The translations under genes and the position numbers were made by a program. The notes beneath the pieces are model-generated. The model searched no databases, was not told where the DNA came from, and saw only the letters and a program-made list of their open reading frames with translations. A DNA stretch of 6,401 nt from Chthoniobacter flavus (lineage in GTDB: Bacteria; Verrucomicrobiota; Verrucomicrobiia; Chthoniobacterales; DYNR01): assembly GCA_020720945.1 (NCBI GenBank), contig DYNR01000137.1, forward strand, positions 1 to 6,401, read 5' to 3'. Shown piece after piece: positions 1 through 6,094 of the stretch. Position 1 is the first letter of the stretch; every line of letters starts with the position of its first letter.

Positions 1-265
1 GTTGCAGGAGTGCTTGTTGCTCTTGTGGCAACGATTCAAAGGCTTGCTCTGCGAGTGTCAACGCTTGGGCTTCTTCGGCGGGGGTGGCTTGCGGGACGGA
101 TGGCGAGACGCGGGATTGGCGGGTGTTATTGTTTTGATTGTCGTCTGGAGAAAGAGAAATTTTTATAGATTTAGGTTTGACAAGATCGTCTGCGAAGATT
201 ACATTGCTTTTTGAAAGAGCCTTGATGTCTCCATCCTCGGGCAAGTAGAGCCCCCGTGATCGAGA
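1..265 (-). CDS. partial open frame running off the left edge, probably the continuation of the disrupted HEIGHH gene
   Basis: The minus-strand frame immediately after TAG 268-266 stays open for 88 codons to the window edge, in the same frame as the end of the HEIGHH gene. The other two minus frames contain stops in this stretch. The product reads as protein: LYLPEDGDIKALSKSNVIFA near the start, then a Ser/Asn/Pro/Gln-rich linker, then AEEAQALTLAEQAFESLPQE, likely helical and Gln/Ala-rich. There is no in-frame ATG or GTG; the only early candidate is a TTG at 244 without a good ribosome site. The simplest reading is that this is downstream sequence of the same gene, cut off by a nonsense codon, with its 3' end outside the window. 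A separate gene with an unusual start cannot be excluded. No family is recognised. Confidence 0.35.
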
Positions 266-281
266 CTACTCAAGGCTCTTT
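214..281. repeat. long nested inverted repeat (hairpin-forming)
   Basis: The outer arms are perfect over 12 bp: AAAGAGCCTTGA (214-225) and TCAAGGCTCTTT (270-281). Inside lie GTCTC (227-231) with GAGAC (262-266), ATC (233-235) with GAT (258-260), and CGGG (238-241) with CCCG (253-256). This makes an interrupted stem of about 24 bp. On the plus strand the right arm runs into TTTTCTTT, so it could be a terminator for plus-strand transcription from the left, although no plus-strand gene is supported there. On the minus strand it spans the TAG at 268-266 of the disrupted gene and has only TTTC after it. Its function is unassigned; a terminator-like or structured RNA element is the leading guess. 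Confidence 0.6.
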
Positions 282-1062
282 TCTTTATCCATGTATTTTA
301 GCCTCCCTTCCCTGATCTCGTTTAAAAAAAGTGTCGGAGTCCTTCCTGTAAACGCTGGCGTGAAGCCTTCGGCTAGGCGGAGGATCTCTTCTAAGGCGCG
401 GACGCGGACTTCTTCGCGCTTTTCGGAACGACTGGAATCCCGGTAGAGCGTGGCGACGGTGCGCATGATGTCGCGGCGGCGGGAAGAGTCGAGGGAGGCG
501 AGAAGGGGTCGAAGTGCTGCTGGAAGTCGGGGTAGGCAAATAGGTGGTGGCCGATCTCGTGCTCGATTTTAAATGGAACATTTTCTTCGCTTAAATAGGC
601 TGCATTTAACTCGATGATACCGTTGATGATGCGCGCATCCCATCCCGGTGAAAATAATTGTTGACTACTTTCGCTCGGTGTCGTAGTGTTTTCTTGGAAT
701 CCTTCGGCACGAGGGCCTGAAACCATTGAGTGTCGAGGGGTCGGCTTGGGTGCGTTCTGGCGTAGCCCATGATCCCTTTTTTGGAGTGATGGGATTTATC
801 ACAGCTTTGGACGGGAAAATTTATTTTCTCGCCCTTTTCCCGCCATTGGATCCCCCATAGAGTCTCCAATCCGTATCCCGCCCCCTCCGCCAACACTCCC
901 GCGATAAAAAAATTTCTCTCGTTCGTTGGCGAGGTGATAAATCCCCTCGTCCAGAGCGGCGATAAATCGCACGCACTCCAAGATGCTTTGCGACTCAAGA
1001 AGAAACGAACTGGAATAACTTCTCCCTTCGTTTTTAAAATTACGCGAGGGTTGGAGAGACAT
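266..1062 (-). pseudogene. frame-disrupted gene with a zinc-metallopeptidase-like HEIGHH motif
   Basis: No single frame is convincingly coding, but a continuous protein of about 265 residues appears if the frame is corrected at three homopolymers: T7 (minus strand, 912-906; one T too many), A4 (692-689; one A missing) and C4 (508-505; one C missing). Between these points the sequence reads as ordinary protein: ILECVRFIAALDEGIYHLAN, then IAGVLAEGAGYGLETLWGIQ, then FSPGWDARIINGIIELNAAY, then FKIEHEIGHHLFAYPDF, then VRALEEILRLAEGFTPAF. HEIGH (561-547) is the zincin HExxH motif, with a third His adjacent; a third zinc ligand downstream is not identified. The start is uncertain: ATG at 1062, or GTG at 1080 with GGGGAG close ahead. 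The frame ends at TAG 268-266. Decay, sequencing error or frameshifting could explain this. The protein is in the same orientation as the repair genes, but no functional link is shown. Confidence 0.5.
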
Positions 1063-1148
1063 TTTCGCAGAGAGAGCCACAATCTCCCCACCACATCCAA
1101 TTACTTGAAGCACATCAAACTGATAATTTTTCCAATAAATTTTCGCGA

Positions 1149-2120
1149 TTACAATGGTCTTTCCCCGGTGCGGCGGCATGAGCGAGGATCGGGCACGAAG
1201 CACATGTGCATACTCTCTATTTTTCCATCTCGCAGGGTAATAAGAAGGGTTGCGGTAAGATCGGTTTCGTTTCCCTGGGCCAAAATCACGCAAGGCCCCG
1301 CACCAAATGCGTCGGTGTATGCGATTTCTGCCCACACGCGGGCTCCATCTTTGCGGATTGCTTGGAGCTTTTTCTGGATGTAATCGGCATAATTTTGCTT
1401 GCCGTGCATTTCCTCAAAAACCCACTGGGAGCCGTAGCTCATATTCTCTGCCAACCACGGTTCCAAATGCGAGAAATCGAGCGTGTTCATCATTCGTGCG
1501 TAGGCACGACACGCTTCGAGTTTGACAGGATCCTCATCTTCCGGCAGACGGACGGCTCGGACTCGGGGACGGCGCGCCTTCTCTTTCATTTCTTCTACTC
1601 TTCCCACATAAATCTCTTTCCCCGTATTCAAATCATGATAGACATCCACACCATTCTCCGTTCGTAAAAATTCCATAAACTCGGACACTTGGTTCTCGCT
1701 CAAAAATTGATTTTTCTCTAGGATTGATCCTCCGTATTTCCAACCATCGGGAGTGACGAGTTCCTCGGCGCATCCCCCTGCCAAGCGGCAAGTCGGGATT
1801 TTTTTCGCCGGATCCCCCTGCCAATCCACCTGCCCGAATTCCGCCCAATCACACGGGCTCAAAAATCCTCGGTTCTGGTCGGCTAGCACCAGATCGCTAT
1901 CGCCTCCGCTCGTTGAAAACCGGAGCCCCTGTTGCACGAGGTGGTGGATGTATCCCTCTGCATCGGCATTGCCCATAAATCCGACCCGGATGAGTTCGCC
2001 ATCCGCACAGAGCGTGCGGTTGGGACAATCCTCACGGAACTGCACCCACCCGCCCGGATAGCACTTCTCTACGGCTTCGGCACGGAGAATAACGGAAAAC
2101 GCTTCTACGATCACTGGCAT
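1149..2120 (-). CDS. uncharacterised two-part protein with a C-terminal NTF2/SnoaL-like domain
   Basis: A 323-residue intact protein. Residues 1-135 form a unit I cannot assign, starting MPVIVEAFSVILRAEAVEK, with several Gly and Cys residues (C20, C32, C38, C90, C111, C117). Residues 136-195 are a charged linker region ending in a basic-then-acidic stretch (RRPRVRAVRLPEDEDP). Residues about 198-310 look like an NTF2/SnoaL-type cone: an opening helix pair (EACRAYARMMNTLDFSHLEPWL), a long helix (NYADYIQKKLQAIRK), then strands ending LLITLRDGKIESMHMCFVP. These folds bind small ligands or mediate dimerisation; no active-site set is evident. The ATG at 2120 lacks a strong ribosome site. It starts 37 bases after the previous gene, so the two are probably co-transcribed. 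The domain call is by pattern only and needs structure prediction. Confidence 0.8.
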   Translation of the reverse strand: MPVIVEAFSVILRAEAVEKCYPGGWVQFREDCPNRTLCADGELIRVGFMGNADAEGYIHHLVQQGLRFSTSGGDSDLVLADQNRGFLSPCDWAEFGQVDWQGDPAKKIPTCRLAGGCAEELVTPDGWKYGGSILEKNQFLSENQVSEFMEFLRTENGVDVYHDLNTGKEIYVGRVEEMKEKARRPRVRAVRLPEDEDPVKLEACRAYARMMNTLDFSHLEPWLAENMSYGSQWVFEEMHGKQNYADYIQKKLQAIRKDGARVWAEIAYTDAFGAGPCVILAQGNETDLTATLLITLRDGKIESMHMCFVPDPRSCRRTGERPL

Positions 2121-2157
2121 ATTGTATGTTTCTTTCGTTGGTGGTTAAAATTTTTTC

Positions 2158-2958
2158 TCACTCCATGCTTTCCTTGTCCCGATCGGAGGCGAGATAGGTT
2201 TCTAAAATTTCCGAGCGTAGGGTATGGAGAGGGGTTCCTTCCCAAGAATTAGCCTGTTCCTGAAGGCTCTCAATCAGCTCTTCTTTGCGATTATCCTCGT
2301 TCATCTTTGCAAAACTCCATCCTTCCGGATATTTTTTTGCAGATTCTTTCACTATCTCGTTATCTGGTTGCAATGCGAATTCCAAAATCCTTGGCAGGCT
2401 ATTGAATTTCGATACTTCTTCGGAAAAACAAGAAAGATGAGACGGCAGCACAGTCCGAAAAAAGCAGGTCAACTCTGGTTTTGACAATGGGAGCAAAAAG
2501 AAAAGAATCTCTTCTTGATTGCTCCCCGTCAATTTGGCAAGGAATTCGCCGCATGACTCGAACGCCCACTCTTTCGGATTATATTTTTCAAGGCGAGAGA
2601 AATTTTGAAGCCCTCGGTAAATGGCTTCGATCAACTGCCTGCGGTGAACTCTTGCGCTGATAAACACTTCTGGGATATCGGCGTAACTCTTTTTGATGGT
2701 TAAAAAATATCTGCCATACCAGCCACGAACTGCGTCGAGATCCTTGCCTGAGCCCTCTTCATCGATTTCAAAACCACATCGCATTACATCCGTAGTCAAT
2801 GCTTCCATCCAGGCGATAAAGTCAGGAATCGGGTCGAAACAATGACTGAAATTCACATTGCAGATTTGTGAGCCAACTTGCAATTGCACATCGAGCCACC
2901 CCGCCTCACACCGCAACAACTCAATGTTGACAGGGTCGTATTTTTCATTCATTTTCAT
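2158..2958 (-). CDS. uncharacterised protein (266 aa) downstream of the Thg1-like gene
   Basis: An intact 266-residue soluble protein, not recognised with confidence. The N-terminal part (about 10-60) predicts beta strands followed by DPIPDFIAWMEAL (42-54), a pattern I loosely associate with small conserved bacterial hypothetical families. A Glu/Asp-rich loop (64-75) and VHRRQLIEAIYRGLQNF (104-120) follow. The C-terminal half is mostly helical, with a strongly hydrophobic patch ILFFLLPL (151-158) too short for a clear membrane helix, and ends in a charged tail. No catalytic motif or signal peptide is visible. The start at 2958 has no convincing ribosome site; an ATG two codons in is equally possible. 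It begins 54 bases after the Thg1-like stop with no terminator between, so read-through is plausible. The DNA is more AT-rich than rtcB, which could mean separate ancestry. Confidence 0.8.
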   Translation of the reverse strand: MKMNEKYDPVNIELLRCEAGWLDVQLQVGSQICNVNFSHCFDPIPDFIAWMEALTTDVMRCGFEIDEEGSGKDLDAVRGWYGRYFLTIKKSYADIPEVFISARVHRRQLIEAIYRGLQNFSRLEKYNPKEWAFESCGEFLAKLTGSNQEEILFFLLPLSKPELTCFFRTVLPSHLSCFSEEVSKFNSLPRILEFALQPDNEIVKESAKKYPEGWSFAKMNEDNRKEELIESLQEQANSWEGTPLHTLRSEILETYLASDRDKESME

Positions 2959-3012
2959 AGAGCAATTTAAGTTTTTAGGCGCATCGAATCGGTAAAAGCA
3001 TTTTTCATCAAA

Positions 3013-3816
3013 CTAAAATCCATTTTTCTGTATGTTCATAGCATGGTTGGGTATGGACGACTGCACGATTCCATGGACGAATTCTGTGTAGGCATCTCGG
3101 ACAGGAAGTTCCATATCTACCCGCAAGGCACGCCGCGTGCTCGCCGTCTCCTCGCCTGTTTTGGGATTGAAACCCTTTTTTTCGACGCTTTCCCAATAAA
3201 TCCCAATCCCCCGCTTGTGCCAAGCTGGCAAGTCGTTGAAATTAATTCCTGCTTCAGAAAAAAGCAAATCATGTTTTTTGGCAACCGACATCCCTTTCAT
3301 GGTTTGCGTGGCTTCTTGAGCGGTGTGCCCCTTTTTACGGAGCGTCCAGTAGCAGTGCGAATTGAGGGCATTTCTCAAAGCATCTTCCGCACGCCAGCGG
3401 AAATACTCGCACACAGCATTTTCATCGGGCAGTTGGCTCAACCTGCAATCGAATGCCCCCAACTCACCCACCAAAAGAGAAAAACATGCACTCGCCTCTC
3501 CCGCCAAAACCGAATGAAACTTACGGAGTTTCCTCTCGAAAGTGTCTTCGTTCCTATGAAAAAGAAGAGAGATTTCATCGCTTTGAGTATAGGCATAACT
3601 CACGCAAAACCCACAGTTCATGAGATGCTTTGCGGTTCCCACCATATAGTCCCGAAAACGGATATCGTAGGGAGCCTCAAAGCGGAGTTTGTCTTTCGTC
3701 AATGCTGTGAACGATCTGCCATCCACTCGGGCAACGAGATAAACGCCAGGGATTGCTAGCGTATCCGTCGCCGTCTCATACTTGCGCATCTGCACATCTA
3801 ATTCCTCAAATTTCAT
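3013..3816 (-). CDS. Thg1-like protein (3'-5' RNA polymerase / tRNA 5'-end repair, tRNA-His guanylyltransferase family)
   Basis: A 267-residue protein of the Thg1 superfamily. Thg1 and Thg1-like enzymes use a reversed polymerase palm to add nucleotides to RNA 5' ends; bacterial members mostly repair truncated tRNA 5' ends on a template. Visible motifs: RVDGRSFT (30-37), giving the first metal carboxylate D32; YTQSDEISLL (76-85), giving D80 and E81; FDCR (122-125); YFRWRAEDALRNALN (138-152), in the position of the WRQ...HINN region of eukaryotic Thg1; and WHKRGIGIYW (199-208). Catalytic residues are intact and the length is normal. The ATG at 3816 has GAGGA 8 bases upstream and overlaps the kinase gene by 11 bases. 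It is the last gene of the tight four-gene cluster. Divergence from the HINN motif argues for a repair-type Thg1-like protein rather than a strict tRNA-His G-1 enzyme; that distinction is inference. Confidence 0.95.
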   Translation of the reverse strand: MKFEELDVQMRKYETATDTLAIPGVYLVARVDGRSFTALTKDKLRFEAPYDIRFRDYMVGTAKHLMNCGFCVSYAYTQSDEISLLFHRNEDTFERKLRKFHSVLAGEASACFSLLVGELGAFDCRLSQLPDENAVCEYFRWRAEDALRNALNSHCYWTLRKKGHTAQEATQTMKGMSVAKKHDLLFSEAGINFNDLPAWHKRGIGIYWESVEKKGFNPKTGEETASTRRALRVDMELPVRDAYTEFVHGIVQSSIPNHAMNIQKNGF

Positions 3817-4282
3817 CTTTCCATTCCTCAGTTAAAAATTTCCCATCTCCTACAATTGAACAATAAAACAGATCATCAAACCCTTCTTCACACATCGGCA
3901 TTTCAAACTTCGCCCCCGTCCCACGAATTGCAATATCGGGCACACGCATATCTTCCTCTCGCCCCAGATTTCTGACAATTGCCTCTTCGATACTGGAACG
4001 AAAGTAAAAGCCCTTCACTTGATACCCGCTCGCCCGCCCAAGAGAAATATAAGAGGCACGCCCAGCACGAGTTGGGTTGGTGTTGTCTATGACGATGGAT
4101 TGCCCCACGGCTAGGCATGCCCCAAGGATGACCCTCTCCCGATGGCGTGTTTTAAGCATATCCAAGTTGATGCGGAGATGCGTTCGGGAATAATGCGCCG
4201 CATAAAACGACGATTTCCCACTCGCTTGCACCCCCATTAAAACAATCATTTCAGCGTTCATAATTTTTATGGTCTCGATCAC
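3806..4282 (-). CDS. P-loop polynucleotide kinase (T4 Pnkp-type 5'-OH RNA kinase domain, stand-alone)
   Basis: A 158-residue cytoplasmic P-loop protein. It has a Walker A motif GVQASGKSS (17-25), INLDML (38-43) matching the INRDD region of T4 polynucleotide kinase, where D41 would be the general base, IDNTNP (65-70) matching the kinase DTNLNP stretch, and a lid-like RNLGR (104-108) followed by MRVPDIAI, which mirrors RNSKR...VP in T4 Pnkp. The family transfers the ATP gamma-phosphate to a 5'-OH nucleic acid end. The 3'-phosphatase half of T4 Pnkp is absent. The start is uncertain: GTG at 4282 overlaps the previous stop by 4 bases and fits translational coupling, but ATG at 4261 or 4249 would begin closer to the first beta strand, as many relatives do. 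The ends overlap both neighbouring genes, so co-expression with rtcB and the Thg1-like gene is expected. An RNA substrate is inferred from context; other small-molecule P-loop kinases remain possible. Confidence 0.9.
   Translation of the reverse strand: MIETIKIMNAEMIVLMGVQASGKSSFYAAHYSRTHLRINLDMLKTRHRERVILGACLAVGQSIVIDNTNPTRAGRASYISLGRASGYQVKGFYFRSSIEEAIVRNLGREEDMRVPDIAIRGTGAKFEMPMCEEGFDDLFYCSIVGDGKFLTEEWKDEI
3825..3829 (-). promoter_or_regulatory. ribosome binding site of the Thg1-like gene, inside the kinase 3' end
   Basis: GAGGA on the minus strand lies 8 bases before the ATG at 3816, within the last codons of the kinase gene, and supports this start and coupled translation through the 11-base overlap. 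Confidence 0.7.
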
Positions 4283-4698
4283 CTAAAATTATTCCACGCC
4301 ATGATGCAACTTGGATTTTTTAACCAAATCTCCAGTTCCTCGCAGAAATCCTCGGCTTCCTCTTTGTTCATGGGAATGTCTATTTGCGCCCTGTATTCCT
4401 CCCAAGCAGGTGTGTCTGCATCGTTCACAATCGTCGTCCGCAGGATTTTGTAATCTCCTCTTTTGAAAACGCAGAAGTGGATGTTCATGCACCACTCGTC
4501 CGTCAGGGTAAAATCTTCTGGAGGCGTGGCTTTGTCACTCACCTCTTCGCTCCGCAGTGCAGAAATAACATTCCACAGGTCGGATTCGTCCGCGTAAATT
4601 TTTAGGCGGGCACGAGCCATCGAGTTGCCTACCGTAAATTCGCAGTAGGTATCGGGGTCGGAATAATCTGGTTGGATAAGAAAATAGCAGGTAGTCAT
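4279..4698 (-). CDS. uncharacterised acidic protein embedded in the RNA-repair operon
   Basis: A 139-residue protein I do not recognise. The ATG at 4698 is preferred to an in-frame start at 4752 inside rtcB, because GGAGG sits 6 bases ahead of it and it begins 1 base after the rtcB stop. It is rich in Asp and Glu, without a signal peptide or membrane segment. Two stretches look like a beta strand followed by an amphipathic helix: about 29-48 (ARLKIYADESDLWNVISALR) and about 102-125 (RAQIDIPMNKEEAEDFCEEL and onward). This suggests two related alpha/beta halves. Five cysteines are scattered rather than arranged as a metal site. The size resembles archease, the usual RtcB cofactor, but I cannot see archease motifs. 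Its TGA overlaps the kinase GTG (GTGA). Being coupled on both sides between two RNA-repair enzymes suggests a role as partner or adaptor; that is inference only. Confidence 0.85.
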   Translation of the reverse strand: MTTCYFLIQPDYSDPDTYCEFTVGNSMARARLKIYADESDLWNVISALRSEEVSDKATPPEDFTLTDEWCMNIHFCVFKRGDYKILRTTIVNDADTPAWEEYRAQIDIPMNKEEAEDFCEELEIWLKNPSCIMAWNNFR

Positions 4699-4699
4699 A

Positions 4700-6085
4700 T
4701 CAATCCTCCGGTCGTTCGCCGCTGGGTGCCATTTTGACGATCCGCGGCTCAAACTTCGCCAAAACCTCCACCAAATCGGCCTGGGCAGCCATCACCGCAT
4801 CGATGTCTTTGTAGGCGAACGGCATTTCATCCAACCCAGCGGATAGCAGAGTCACCTTTTTTTCGCGCAAGTAGGCGTTGGCTTGCTCCCACGAAAAAGT
4901 TTCGGTCGCCCGTTTTCGGCTCATGGCACGCCCTGCGCCGTGGGAGGCGGAGCAGAGGGATTCCGCCACGCCTTTGCCTTTCACCAGATAGCCCGGCGCG
5001 GTCATGGAACCTGGGATGATGCCCATCACGCCATCACCGGCAGGGGTGGCACCTTTGCGGTGGACGATTACATTTTCGCCGAAATGGGTTTCCTCCCACG
5101 CGAAGTTGTGGTGGTTTTCCACATCCAACCGGACTTCGGCTCCCAAATGGGCGGCGATGTGGTGGTGGATGAGCGCGTGGTTGGCGGAGGCGTAACGCCC
5201 CATCAGATTCATGGCAGCCCAGTATTCCTGCCCTTCTTCCGTATCCAGCCCGAGCCAAGAAAGCCTCGATAGCTCCCTCGGCAAGTCCTTGTGCTTTTCC
5301 ATGGCAAGCTTGCTGTAATAATCGCATACGGCGGCTCCCGTTCCCCTGCTCCCGCTGTGCGACAGCAGCGCGACATATTCCCCTTCTGGCAAACCGCAGG
5401 TGGAGTCCGAAACTTGCAGCCGTCCAAATTCGACAAAGTGGTTGCCGCTGCCGCTAGTGCCGAGTTGGGCGGCAGCCCGGTCTTTTTGTTTTTCGGTTAC
5501 TTCCGTGATGCTCCAATCCTCGTCCATCACCTCGTGCGACCTGCGATGCCGGAAAGTGGCACCGACACCGAACCGGGTTTCTGCGGTGATTGCCTTCGCC
5601 AAAAGATCTTGTTTTTCATCGAGATAGGACAGGGGCAAATCGAGAACCGTCATTTTCATGCGGCACGCGATGTCCACACCGACGGCGTAAGGAATCACGG
5701 CGTTGCGGGTCGCCAGCACTCCCCCGATGGGCAAACCGTAACCCACATGGGCATCCGGCATGAGCGCTCCTGCCACGGAAACCGGCAGCAGGCTGGCGAG
5801 TTCCATTTGCTTGATGGCCAAGTCATCCGTATCCGTCCCCCACTGCCGCCAAGGAGCAGCAGGTTTTTCCGGACGGTAAAGGTCGGGAGAAAGCAGCGCA
5901 TCGGCAAGTGCCTGTCGCCGGGGATCGGCAGCAAAGGAATGCGGGCTCGCCACGACCGCCGCAATTTCCGCTTCGAGGCAATTTTTATCGCCTCCGTCCG
6001 AGCAAAAAGCGGAAATGAAGCGGAAGGCTTCGTCCATCGGTTTTCCGAGAGGGACACCAAGTTTTAATAGTTGACTAACTTTCAT
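4700..6085 (-). CDS. rtcB: RtcB-family RNA-splicing ligase (3'-phosphate/5'-OH RNA ligase)
   Basis: A 461-residue protein with the full RtcB signature. The family joins RNA 2',3'-cyclic-phosphate or 3'-phosphate ends to 5'-OH ends in the cytoplasm, using GTP and Mn2+ through a GMP-histidine intermediate. Visible motifs in order: MPDAHVGYG..PIGG (109-122), VGVDIAC with the metal cysteine C141, GSGNHF (H216), SHSGSRG (H243), ENHHNFA (H326), VHRKGAT (341-347), and SASHGAGRAMSR, where H382 is the expected guanylylated histidine. All metal ligands and the nucleophile are present, so it should be active. The metal-site loop reads DIACRM, whereas the form I know from E. coli is DIGCGM. The length is above E. 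coli RtcB (about 408 aa). The ATG at 6085 has only a weak A-rich ribosome site. It is the first gene of a coupled unit, and its stop lies 1 base before the next ATG. The identification is secure. Confidence 0.98.
   Translation of the reverse strand: MKVSQLLKLGVPLGKPMDEAFRFISAFCSDGGDKNCLEAEIAAVVASPHSFAADPRRQALADALLSPDLYRPEKPAAPWRQWGTDTDDLAIKQMELASLLPVSVAGALMPDAHVGYGLPIGGVLATRNAVIPYAVGVDIACRMKMTVLDLPLSYLDEKQDLLAKAITAETRFGVGATFRHRRSHEVMDEDWSITEVTEKQKDRAAAQLGTSGSGNHFVEFGRLQVSDSTCGLPEGEYVALLSHSGSRGTGAAVCDYYSKLAMEKHKDLPRELSRLSWLGLDTEEGQEYWAAMNLMGRYASANHALIHHHIAAHLGAEVRLDVENHHNFAWEETHFGENVIVHRKGATPAGDGVMGIIPGSMTAPGYLVKGKGVAESLCSASHGAGRAMSRKRATETFSWEQANAYLREKKVTLLSAGLDEMPFAYKDIDAVMAAQADLVEVLAKFEPRIVKMAPSGERPED
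4705..4709 (-). promoter_or_regulatory. ribosome binding site of the 139-aa gene, inside the rtcB 3' end
   Basis: GGAGG on the minus strand is formed by the last sense codons of rtcB (Pro-Glu-Asp, CCG GAG GAT) and lies 6 bases before the ATG at 4698. It decides the start of the 139-aa gene. It also implies that ribosomes finishing rtcB re-initiate there, as the rtcB stop and the ATG are 1 base apart. Confidence 0.85.
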
Positions 6086-6094
6086 TGTCTTTTT

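Noticed and set aside
2..214. Plus-strand 70-codon open frame at the left edge
   Set aside because: Low-complexity Gly/Trp/Arg composition and antisense to a more protein-like minus frame.
606..1100. Independent 164-codon minus-strand gene with a TTG start
   Set aside because: Its middle part matches the disrupted HEIGHH gene, but its N- and C-terminal parts read as out-of-frame sequence; the jumps at T7 and A4 explain it better.
799..1335. Independent 178-codon minus-strand gene
   Set aside because: Its first third overlaps the well-supported 323-aa gene in another frame, and its Gly-rich end follows the T7 frameshift point; only the part around 907-1062 looks coding.
934..1667. Overlapping plus-strand frames of about 150 codons
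   Set aside because: They overlap each other and lie antisense to the 323-aa gene and the HEIGHH gene, with no motif or ribosome site.
3043..3759. Plus-strand open frame of 238 codons
   Set aside because: It is antisense to the motif-complete Thg1-like gene and has no support of its own.
4279..4698. Archease, the usual RtcB partner
   Set aside because: The size fits but the typical archease N-terminal His-Thr-Ala-Asp region and the C-terminal pattern are not visible.
4279..4752. Longer 157-codon version of the 139-aa protein starting inside rtcB
   Set aside because: The ATG at 4698 has a well-placed GGAGG; the extra 18 residues are read out of the rtcB C-terminus.
5291..6067. Plus-strand open frame of 258 codons
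   Set aside because: It lies antisense to rtcB, whose catalytic motifs are all intact; the translation has no recognisable motif.
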